Of a stretch of DNA of 7,862 nucleotides, positions 1 through 6,130 are shown one piece after another (within the stretch, counting starts at the first letter, position 1; the number at the start of each line of letters is the position of its first letter). The stretch is from Chitinophagaceae bacterium. GTDB taxonomy: Bacteria; Bacteroidota; Bacteroidia; Chitinophagales; Chitinophagaceae. Both the position numbers and the translations under genes were made by a program. The notes below the pieces were generated by a model. That model had not been told where the DNA came from. It saw nothing but the letters and a program-made list of their open reading frames with translations, and searched no databases. The stretch lies in assembly GCA_947442905.1 (NCBI GenBank), contig CANEWV010000066.1, positions 1 to 7,862 of the forward strand, written 5' to 3'.

Positions 1-786
1 AATAGCCGGCCAATTTTTACCAGTGATATAAGTGGCTTTGCTGACACTATCATACGCAATCCCATTTAAAACATTTGTTTCTGTGGTAATGGGTTGATTT
101 GTTTTTTGCAAAATATTTGTAAAGTCAAATTGTTTTTCTACCTGGCCCGATACAGGATTGATGACGATTATTTTATTTTCACCCCACACATTGGCGTAAA
201 TTTTGCTATCAATCAATTCTAGCTCATTAAGCGAAGCGATGTATCCATTGTTATCATATACCCCCAAGGTTTTTTCGATGGCTAGGGTGGATGGGTTTAC
301 AAAATACAAATTGCTACTGCCGGTACTAATAATAAGCTGGTTGTTAAAATGGGTAATACCCCAGCCTTCATAGTTCCAGTTAAATTCTTTTTCTTTTTTA
401 AAAGTAGCGGCATCGTAAACAAACACTTTGTGGTTTTGCCAGGTAAGTTGGTAGATTTTATTGTTGTACACAGCAATACCTTCTCCAAATAAACTATCTG
501 CAATAGATAGAGTTTGGAGTGCTTTACCTGTTGCTAAATCCGTTTTAAACAACTTGCTTTGGTTGGTAAGACCCGTTCCTTCGTATAAGGTATTGTTATG
601 CCAAACAAGGCCCTGTGTAAATGAACTGGTATTATGCGGGTATATTTCTACAATAGTATAAGTGCCATTAATAGGCGCTTCAATAGCTGCTGCAACGGGT
701 TCGTTACTACCTTCTGTGTCAGGGTTAGATTGGCATCCAAAAAGGACAGTAGCGACAAATAAAAAATATACAAGATTTTTTTTCAT
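1..786 (-). CDS. Glutaminyl-peptide cyclotransferase, lipoprotein (C-terminus cut by window edge)
   Basis: This gene encodes a glutamine cyclotransferase of the plant/bacterial beta-propeller type, which converts N-terminal glutamine of peptides to pyroglutamate. 262 codons are open to the left edge. The reading begins at ATG 786-784 with MKKNLVYFLF, a hydrophobic stretch, and a lipobox LFGC with the lipidated cysteine at residue 18. The product is therefore probably a lipoprotein anchored in the periplasm or outer membrane. A low-complexity linker (about 19-41) follows, then family motifs in order: YPHNTSSFTQGL (49-60), LYEGTG (67-72), FGEGI (100-104), YQLTWQ (112-117), EGWGI (140-144), LNELE (186-190), ANVWGE (198-203) and NGIAYD (241-246). 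The last visible residues, TGKNWPAI, resemble the usual end of the family, so I infer only about 10 residues are missing. It lies 15 nt downstream of ychF on the same strand and could be co-transcribed. Residue 155 is Thr where I recall Asp being usual. Family assignment is strong; the physiological substrate is unknown. Confidence 0.9.
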   Translation of the reverse strand, partial: MKKNLVYFLFVATVLFGCQSNPDTEGSNEPVAAAIEAPINGTYTIVEIYPHNTSSFTQGLVWHNNTLYEGTGLTNQSKLFKTDLATGKALQTLSIADSLFGEGIAVYNNKIYQLTWQNHKVFVYDAATFKKEKEFNWNYEGWGITHFNNQLIISTGSSNLYFVNPSTLAIEKTLGVYDNNGYIASLNELELIDSKIYANVWGENKIIVINPVSGQVEKQFDFTNILQKTNQPITTETNVLNGIAYDSVSKATYITGKNWPAI

Positions 787-801
787 GCAGCAGGCGTTGA
801 A

Positions 802-1905
802 TTAAACGTTAAATCTGAAATGCATAATATCGCCATCTTTAACCAGGTATTCCTTTCCTTCAATTCTTAATTTGCCATTGTCTCTACAAGCTGATTCACT
901 ACCAAAGTGTACAAAATCTTCGTAGGCAATTACTTCGGCTTTAATAAAACCTTTTTCAAAATCGGTATGAATAACGCTTGCTGCTTGTGGTGCTTTCCAG
1001 CCCTTTAAAATAGTCCATGCTCTAACTTCTTGCACACCAGCAGTAAAGTAAGTATCTAGATTTAATAATTTATACGCAGATCTAATTAAACGGTTTAATG
1101 CAGGCTCTGTCATTTTGTATTCTTCCATAAACATTTGCTTGTCATCGCCTGATTCTAATTCTGCAATTTGAGCTTCAATGTTATTGCACATTACAATTAC
1201 CTGTGCACCTTCTTGTGCTACAGCTGCAGTAAGCATTTCAGAATATTTATTACCAGTGTGCATACTCGCCTCATCTACGTTGGCAACGTATAAAACCGGT
1301 TTGTCTGTTAGTAAAAACAAATCAGCAACCGCTACATTTTCTTCTTTAGAAAGCCCTAACGAATAAATGCTTTTACCGGTTTCTAGATGGGTTTTACAAC
1401 GCGATAAAATTTCAAATTCTGCTTTTGCTTTGGTATCCGATCCAACACGCGCCATTTTTTCTACGCGTTGCATTTTCTTTTCTACACTTTCTAAATCTTT
1501 TAATTGAAGCTCGGTATCAATAATTTCTTTATCGCTTACTGGGTTGATAGCGCCTTCTTCTCTTAAAACGTTTTCATCCTCAAAACAACGGATCACATGA
1601 ATGATGGCGTCTACTTCTCTAATATTTCCTAAAAATTTATTACCGAGTCCTTCACCTTTACTCGCACCTTTAACAAGGCCGGCGATATCTACAATTTCCA
1701 TTTGGGTAGGAACAATACGGTCAGGAATTACCAGTTCCGCTAATTTGCTTAAACGTTCGTCCGGAACGTCTACAAGGCCTACATTGGGCTCAATAGTACA
1801 GAAACGGTAGTTGCTAGCCTGTGCTTTAGCGTTAATGCTTACTGCATTAAATAATGTTGATTTTCCTACGTTGGGTAGTCCTACAATTCCTGCCTTTAAA
1901 GCCAT
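802..1905 (-). CDS. ychF: Redox-regulated ATPase/GTP-binding protein YchF (OLA1 family)
   Basis: YchF is a cytoplasmic, ribosome-associated P-loop NTPase of the Obg family that prefers ATP in studied members and is linked to translation and stress responses. The 367-residue length matches the family (about 363 in E. coli). Visible features are the Walker A/G1 loop GLPNVGKST (9-17), switch I around NYRFCTIEPN (32-41), G3 DIAGL (73-77) followed by a glycine-rich VKGASKGEGLG segment, and the divergent G4 NVDE (209-212) in place of NKxD, the hallmark of ATP preference. A helical insert covers about residues 128-200, and a C-terminal TGS domain about 283-365 ends in DIMHFRFNV. The start at ATG 1905-1903 puts the P-loop at its usual distance from the N-terminus. 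A TATATTTG element lies 25 nt upstream. No pth gene, a frequent ychF neighbour in other phyla, is present here. Confidence 0.97.
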   Translation of the reverse strand: MALKAGIVGLPNVGKSTLFNAVSINAKAQASNYRFCTIEPNVGLVDVPDERLSKLAELVIPDRIVPTQMEIVDIAGLVKGASKGEGLGNKFLGNIREVDAIIHVIRCFEDENVLREEGAINPVSDKEIIDTELQLKDLESVEKKMQRVEKMARVGSDTKAKAEFEILSRCKTHLETGKSIYSLGLSKEENVAVADLFLLTDKPVLYVANVDEASMHTGNKYSEMLTAAVAQEGAQVIVMCNNIEAQIAELESGDDKQMFMEEYKMTEPALNRLIRSAYKLLNLDTYFTAGVQEVRAWTILKGWKAPQAASVIHTDFEKGFIKAEVIAYEDFVHFGSESACRDNGKLRIEGKEYLVKDGDIMHFRFNV

Positions 1906-1978
1906 AATTGAAACCTTTTTAATTAAGGTGCAAATATAGCTCCAATATTTTTTATATTCACCCCATAAATTAACCCAG
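1906..1978. promoter_or_regulatory. Divergent spacer between ychF and spmAB
   Basis: This 73-nt AT-rich spacer must hold the start signals for both ychF (leftward) and the SpmA/SpmB fusion gene (rightward). The ychF side has a good TAnnTTTG match, listed separately. The spmAB side shows only a weak candidate, TATATTCA at 1953-1960, which agrees at four of the six fixed positions and ends 18 nt before the ATG. No clear inverted repeat or operator is visible. Confidence 0.6.
1931..1938 (-). promoter_or_regulatory. Putative Bacteroidota -7 promoter element for ychF
   Basis: On the minus strand the bases read TATATTTG, a full match to the TAnnTTTG -7 consensus known for Bacteroidota primary sigma factor promoters. 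It lies 25 nt upstream of the ychF ATG. No convincing TTTG -33 element sits at the expected 19-20 nt spacing, where GGTG is found instead, so the call rests on one box plus position. Confidence 0.55.
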
Positions 1979-3211
1979 ATGGCACTAAATATTGTATGGA
2001 TCGCCTTTTTTATTGTGGCTTTTGTAATTGCCCTTTACAAGTTCTTGTTTTTACATGATACCGAAGTGTTTAAAACCCTTGTAGATGGGATGTTTGATAG
2101 TGCCAAAGGATCTGTTATTGATGTGGCGTTCCCGCTTGCTGGCACCATGGTTTTCTTTTTAGGACTCATGAATATTGCAGAGCGTGCTGGCGCTATAAAT
2201 TGGATAGCGCGCTTACTCAATCCATTTATGAAAAGGTTATTTCCTGAAGTGCCTGAAAAGCATCCGGCAATGGGGCAAATGGTGATGAATTTTAGTGCTA
2301 ATATGCTAGGGCTTGATAATGCTGCAACGCCTTTTGGTTTAAAAGCTATGGAAAGTCTTCAATCTATTAACCCCGACAAAGAAAAAGCGACCAATGCGCA
2401 AATTATGTTTTTGGTGCTGCATACAAGTGGACTTACGTTGATTCCGCTTACCATTATTTCTTACCGTTTAGCGGCTGGCTCCACCGAAGCGGCGAGTGTG
2501 TTTATTCCATGCGTACTTGCAACTATTTGTACTACACTTGCTTCTATATTTATTGTGGGTTTTAAGCAAAAATTAAAATGGGACAGCGTGCTATTAACCT
2601 GGTTATTAGGTCTCGTGGCGCTGGTTGCGGGTATGCTCTTTTTTGTGCAGCAAATGGGAGCGGAGCAAAAAGAAATATTTAGTAGGGTTACCGGTAATAT
2701 GATTTTACTGTTGCTGGTAGTGCTCATTATAATTGGAGGGATGCTTAAAAAAATAAATGTATTTGACGCCTTTATTGACGGTGCCAAAGGAGGCTTTGAT
2801 GTGATTTTAAAAATCATTCCATACCTCGTAGGGATGCTTGTTGCTATTCGCGTATTTAGAGACAGTGGTGCACTTGGCTATATGGTAGACGGATTAAGTT
2901 GGGTGATTGGCTTAACGGGTGTTGACACTGCATTTACGCCTGCTTTACCAGTAGCGATTATGAAACCATTTAGTGGAAGCGGTGCGAGAGGACTCATGCT
3001 AGATGTAATGAAATCTAATGGTCCAGATTCATTTGTAGGTAAATTAGCATCTACCTTTCAGGGATCGGCGGATACTACTTTTTATATTATTGCCCTCTAT
3101 TTTGGAAGCGTGGGCATCAAAAAAGTACGATATGCAATATGGGCAGGTGTGTTAGCAGACCTACTAGGCGTAGTGGCCGCTATCTTAATTGGATATGTAT
3201 TTTTTAGCTAA
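1979..3211 (+). CDS. Fused SpmA-SpmB membrane protein (nucleoside-recognition/Gate domains)
   Basis: This 410-residue polytopic inner-membrane protein joins homologues of the two Bacillus spore maturation proteins, SpmA in the N-terminal half and SpmB in the C-terminal half. B. subtilis encodes them separately at roughly 180-200 residues each. The SpmA half has hydrophobic spans at about 4-22, 45-65, 140-162 and 172-194 and the conserved segment NFSANMLGLDNAATPFGLKAM (104-124). The SpmB half has spans at about 203-223, 239-256, 275-293 and 386-408 and the signature SGSGARGLM (332-340) followed by FQGSADTTFY (360-369). Each half carries a Gate domain, the fold related to nucleoside transporters. 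The molecular function is not established; transport of a small molecule is only an inference. The ATG at 1979 gives the MALNIVWIAFF start usual for these fusions. It is the only plus-strand gene, and its stop overlaps the convergent EVE gene by 8 nt. Confidence 0.93.
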   Translation: MALNIVWIAFFIVAFVIALYKFLFLHDTEVFKTLVDGMFDSAKGSVIDVAFPLAGTMVFFLGLMNIAERAGAINWIARLLNPFMKRLFPEVPEKHPAMGQMVMNFSANMLGLDNAATPFGLKAMESLQSINPDKEKATNAQIMFLVLHTSGLTLIPLTIISYRLAAGSTEAASVFIPCVLATICTTLASIFIVGFKQKLKWDSVLLTWLLGLVALVAGMLFFVQQMGAEQKEIFSRVTGNMILLLLVVLIIIGGMLKKINVFDAFIDGAKGGFDVILKIIPYLVGMLVAIRVFRDSGALGYMVDGLSWVIGLTGVDTAFTPALPVAIMKPFSGSGARGLMLDVMKSNGPDSFVGKLASTFQGSADTTFYIIALYFGSVGIKKVRYAIWAGVLADLLGVVAAILIGYVFFS

Positions 3212-3620
3212 CCTTTTCGCCAGCCATTTCCATTACAATTTTCCATTCGGCGGGCTTAACGGTTTGTACGGACAGTCTACCAAGCCTTACAAGGTCCATA
3301 TCTTGTAGTTTGGCGTGCGCCTTAACATCTGCAAGCTTTACTGGGTTTTTAAGCTTTTTAAAGGGCTTAAAATCAACTACAAGCCATGCTGGATCGGGGG
3401 TAGTAGGGTCTTGGTAAGATTCCTTAACCACTTTAGCGATACCTACAATTTCCATACCCTCGTTGGAGTGGTACCAAAAAGCGAGATCGCCTTTTTTCAT
3501 GGATCTTAAATTATTGCGGGCGCCATAATTTCTAACGCCGTCCCAAAATGTTTGCTTGTCTTTTTCAAACTGATCCCAACTGTATTTGAATGGTTCCGAT
3601 TTGATAAGCCAGTAATTCAT
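3204..3620 (-). CDS. EVE domain-containing protein (thymocyte nuclear protein 1-like)
   Basis: This small cytoplasmic protein of 138 residues consists almost wholly of one EVE domain, the PUA-like fold found in human THYN1. Family-typical motifs are the N-terminal YWLIKSEP (3-10), WDGVRNYGARNNLR (26-39), GDLAFWYHSN (44-53), GIAKVVKESYQDPT (60-73) and RLSVQ (115-119). EVE domains are thought to bind modified bases in RNA or DNA. Some are fused to restriction enzymes, but this single-domain form is widespread in bacterial chromosomes and has no nuclease or methyltransferase beside it, so I do not infer a defence role. The gene starts 39 nt after the stop of the LutA-like gene on the same strand and may be read from the same transcript. 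Its last codons overlap the end of the convergent spmAB fusion. The exact ligand is unknown. Confidence 0.93.
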   Translation of the reverse strand: MNYWLIKSEPFKYSWDQFEKDKQTFWDGVRNYGARNNLRSMKKGDLAFWYHSNEGMEIVGIAKVVKESYQDPTTPDPAWLVVDFKPFKKLKNPVKLADVKAHAKLQDMDLVRLGRLSVQTVKPAEWKIVMEMAGEKVS

Positions 3621-3659
3621 TTTGAAAACTATTTAAGTCGTAAAATATTAAGCTAAATA

Positions 3660-4379
3660 TTATGCTTCGCTTGCAAGTACGTCTGCTAAATGCAGCACTT
3701 TTAATCCGGAGTGTTTATGTGTTAAACAACCATCTATATGCATCAGACAGCTCATGTCTGTACTAATAATATATTCGGCACCAGTAGCAGCGGCATTGGT
3801 GGTTTTTTGATCCCCCATGGCAATACTAATAGGTTCAAATTTAACGGCAAAGCTACCTCCAAATCCGCAACAGGTTTCTACGTCGTTCATCTCTACAAGC
3901 TCAAGTCCTTTAACCTTGCTAAGTAGCTTACGCGGTTCTGTTTTTACATTACACTCTCTAAGTGCAGCACAACTATCATGATAAGTTACCTTACCATTAA
4001 AAGTAGCGCCTACGTCATCGATTTTTAAAACGTTGATTAAAAAATCGGAGAGTTCGTAAATACGAGCCGATGTTTTTTTAGCAATATTTATTTGCGCAGA
4101 ATTTTCGTAAAGTTTACCGTAGTAGTTTCTTACAAAACCGGTACAGCTAGCACTGGGTGCTACAATATAATCGGTACCGTTAAAATCATCTAAAAACTTA
4201 TCGCAAACACTTTTTGATTCTGACCAAAAACCTGCATTAAATGCGGGTTGGCCACAACAGGTTTGATTGGGGTTGTATTTGACCGTACAGCCAACTTTCT
4301 CCAACACTTTTACCATGTTAAACGCTACCTGAGGGTAGAGCTGATCAATAAAGCAAGGAATAAATAACTGTACGTTCAT
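3660..4379 (-). CDS. LutA-like (Fe-S)-binding protein with two CCG cysteine-rich domains
   Basis: This 239-residue cytoplasmic protein belongs to the LutA/GlpC/HdrB-type cysteine-rich (CCG) family. The length is close to B. subtilis LutA (238), part of the LutABC lactate oxidase. Two tandem CCG domains are visible. The first has Cys9, CCG at 41-43 (in NQTCCGQPAF) and Cys79 (in PSASCTGFV), a C-X31-CCG-X35-C spacing. The second has Cys137 (YHDSC), CCG at 170-172 (ETCCGFGGSF) and Cys211 (STDMSCLMHI). These cysteines would ligate an iron-sulfur cofactor in this family. No lutB or lutC is in the window, so lactate oxidation is only one possibility; another 2-hydroxyacid or electron-carrier role is equally open. 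The ATG lies 4 nt after the stop of the TPR gene, strongly suggesting co-transcription and perhaps translational coupling. Family is sure; the specific reaction is not. Confidence 0.9.
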   Translation of the reverse strand: MNVQLFIPCFIDQLYPQVAFNMVKVLEKVGCTVKYNPNQTCCGQPAFNAGFWSESKSVCDKFLDDFNGTDYIVAPSASCTGFVRNYYGKLYENSAQINIAKKTSARIYELSDFLINVLKIDDVGATFNGKVTYHDSCAALRECNVKTEPRKLLSKVKGLELVEMNDVETCCGFGGSFAVKFEPISIAMGDQKTTNAAATGAEYIISTDMSCLMHIDGCLTHKHSGLKVLHLADVLASEA

Positions 4380-4383
4380 TTAT

Positions 4384-5055
4384 TTATTTTTCACTACCTA
4401 AACGGTAGATGTATTTGTCTGCTAAAAAGCCTTTATCGGTCGTAGGATATTTTTCTTTGATTTCTTTGTATAAAGCTAAAGCCTCTGCATTTTTACCAGT
4501 AGTTTCTGATAAAAGGGCAGCTCTAAATAGATATTCAGAAGCGTTGCTTTCGTCTTCAGAAAAACTTGCTGCTGCTTTTTTGTAGTAATCAATGGCTTCG
4601 TCTTTTTTGTTAAGCTCTGCACTCGCATCGCCTAAAGCACCAATCGCTAACATTTGAATTTGCTTAGCGTCTGTAGAAAAGTCTTTTAAGTATTTAATAG
4701 CGTTGTTAAAATCGCCAAGTTTTAAATAACTAATACCAGCATAATAACCAGCAATGTTAGCTGCTTTAGTGCCACTGTAGTTATTGATAATGTATAACAC
4801 ACCTTTGTTAACACCGTCGCCATTTAAAACGAGATTTGAAGAATCAAGTGCAAAATATTCTTGCGCCTTAAACATCGCTTCAGATGCTTTTTCTTCTTTA
4901 GGTTTAACAATAAATTCTTGGTAACCAAACCAAGCTCCTACAGCAACTAAGATGATAGCTGCAGCAGTAGCAAGTTTCTTGCCGCTGTTATTCCAAAAAG
5001 CAGCTACACCTGCAAGGTCTTCATTGTTTATATTTTTTACTTCGTTTTCTGACAT
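4384..5055 (-). CDS. Membrane-anchored tetratricopeptide repeat protein
   Basis: This 223-residue protein has a short hydrophilic N-terminus, one hydrophobic helix (about 28-46, ending GAWFGYQEFIV) and a long soluble helical part. The topology resembles YfgM-like anchored TPR proteins, probably with the TPR part in the periplasm. TPR-like helical pairs are seen at about 100-128 (ANIAGYYAGISYLKLGDFNNAI), 137-165 (AIGALGDASAELNKKDEAIDYYKKA) and 173-205 (SEYLFRAALLSETTGKNAEALALYKEI), with the expected small and aromatic residues and acidic/lysine-rich turns. There is no lipobox or cleavable signal. TPR domains bind partner proteins, and no partner can be read from the sequence. It starts 33 nt after the pdhA stop and ends 4 nt before the LutA-like gene, all on the minus strand, so it probably belongs to the same transcript. 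The general class is confident; the role is unknown. Confidence 0.85.
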   Translation of the reverse strand: MSENEVKNINNEDLAGVAAFWNNSGKKLATAAAIILVAVGAWFGYQEFIVKPKEEKASEAMFKAQEYFALDSSNLVLNGDGVNKGVLYIINNYSGTKAANIAGYYAGISYLKLGDFNNAIKYLKDFSTDAKQIQMLAIGALGDASAELNKKDEAIDYYKKAAASFSEDESNASEYLFRAALLSETTGKNAEALALYKEIKEKYPTTDKGFLADKYIYRLGSEK

Positions 5056-5088
5056 GGTATTTATTTTCTTGTGATTTTGTAATGTTGA

Positions 5089-6084
5089 TTAGTCTACAAT
5101 AAACGGATAGTTTTCGTCTAGGTAAACATCTTTTAGAACTTCGCTATCATCTGGCCAAGGGCTTTCTTCAGCAAATTTTACACTCTGCTCTACAATGGCA
5201 TCAATTTTTTGGTCGATGGCTTGTAATTCTGCTTCTGTACTATATCCGTTTTCTAAAATGGTTTCACGCACTTTAGTAATAGGGTCTTGGTTTTTGTATT
5301 CGTCTACCTCTTCTTTACTTCTATATTTTTGCGGATCTGATACAGAGTGTCCTTTGTATCTGTAGGTTTTCATTTCAAGTAAGGTTGGACCTTCGCCATC
5401 TCTACCTCTTTTTACAGCTCTTGCCACACCTTCGTGCACAAGTTCAGGAATCATACCATCAATTACATCGGCAGGCATATCGTATGCATCTGCTAATTTA
5501 TAAATATCGGTTACATTACTTGTACGCTCAATAGAAGTACCCATGGCGTAATTATTGTTTTCACAAATAAATACCACTGGTAATTTCCAAAGCATGGCAA
5601 GGTTAAAGGTTTCATGTAAAATACCCTGACGTGCAGCACCATCACCAAAATAGCAAAGCACCACATTGTTTGTGCCTTTGTATTTTTCAGCGAAAGCTAA
5701 ACCGCCTGCAGTTCCAATTTGAGCACCCACAATACCATGTCCACCAAAAAAGCGGTGTTCTAGGCTAAAAAAGTGCATACTACCACCTTTACCCTTAGCA
5801 CAACCGGTTGCTTTACCGTATAATTCAGCCATACAAGCATCGGCAGAAACGCCTTTTGCAAGTGCTAAACCGTGGTCACGGTAAGCGGTGATAAACGGAT
5901 CGTCATGCTGCGTAGCTGTCATACAGCCTGCTGCTATTGCTTCTTGGCCAATGTAAGCGTGGAAAAATCCACGAATCTTACCTGCCATTTTGTACATTTC
6001 TTCTGATTTGAGCTCAAACTGGCGAATCAGCTGCATAAGCTCGTACCAGTAGAGGTAGGTTTCTTTTGAAAATTTAGTAGCCAC
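5089..6084 (-). CDS. pdhA: Pyruvate dehydrogenase E1 component, alpha subunit (GTG start)
   Basis: This is the thiamine-diphosphate-binding alpha subunit of the E1 heterotetramer, which decarboxylates pyruvate and acetylates the lipoyl arm of E2 on the way to acetyl-CoA. The 331 residues match the short alpha type of Bacteroidota. The ThDP/Mg motif begins GDGAARQG (147-154) and ends CENNNYAMG (174-182). The substrate-side segments GKIRGFFHAYIGQEA (35-49), TAYRDHG (66-72), KGKGGSMHF (97-105) and GGHGIVGAQ (114-122) and the loop YRYKGHSVSDPQKYR (241-255) are intact. The start is GTG at 6084-6082: an in-frame TGA lies two codons upstream (6090-6088), the next Met is residue 17, and the product from GTG has the expected FSKETYLYWYELM N-terminus. 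A branched-chain 2-oxoacid E1 alpha is less likely given the close PDH-type motifs. E1 beta and E2 genes are not in the window. A TATATTTG box lies 19 nt upstream. Confidence 0.95.
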   Translation of the reverse strand: MATKFSKETYLYWYELMQLIRQFELKSEEMYKMAGKIRGFFHAYIGQEAIAAGCMTATQHDDPFITAYRDHGLALAKGVSADACMAELYGKATGCAKGKGGSMHFFSLEHRFFGGHGIVGAQIGTAGGLAFAEKYKGTNNVVLCYFGDGAARQGILHETFNLAMLWKLPVVFICENNNYAMGTSIERTSNVTDIYKLADAYDMPADVIDGMIPELVHEGVARAVKRGRDGEGPTLLEMKTYRYKGHSVSDPQKYRSKEEVDEYKNQDPITKVRETILENGYSTEAELQAIDQKIDAIVEQSVKFAEESPWPDDSEVLKDVYLDENYPFIVD

Positions 6085-6103
6085 TAGTCAAAATTTTGAG
6101 GAG

Positions 6104-6111
6104 CAAATATA
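6104..6111 (-). promoter_or_regulatory. Putative Bacteroidota -7 promoter element for pdhA
   Basis: In the 46-nt gap between the P5C dehydrogenase stop and pdhA the minus strand reads TATATTTG, matching TAnnTTTG. It ends 19 nt before the GTG start. The following bases (GCTCCT) match those at the ychF element except for one position. There is no obvious -33 TTTG; the upstream bases overlap the end of the dehydrogenase gene. It suggests that pdhA and the genes after it have their own promoter. Confidence 0.55.
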
Positions 6112-6130
6112 CGGGTTAAACATTAAAAAT

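Noticed and set aside
297..661. Short open frames on both strands within the cyclotransferase gene
   Set aside because: The minus-strand frame that runs uninterrupted from 786 to the edge encodes all family motifs; the others (297-503 minus, 461-661 plus) overlap it out of frame and have no features.
2461..2817. 118-codon open frame on the minus strand inside the spmAB fusion gene
   Set aside because: It lies entirely antisense to a well-conserved membrane protein, and its composition (runs of Ile, Ser, Thr, Pro) is what the complement of hydrophobic codons gives. No recognisable domain.
1979..3211. SpmA/SpmB as evidence for a spore-forming Firmicute
   Set aside because: The fused architecture, the TAnnTTTG elements, the lack of Shine-Dalgarno sequences and the other gene families all point to Bacteroidota instead.
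3204..3620. EVE domain as a sign of a defence or restriction system
   Set aside because: The domain is alone and of THYN1 type, with no nuclease, methyltransferase, toxin or recombinase nearby. The neighbours are metabolic and housekeeping genes.
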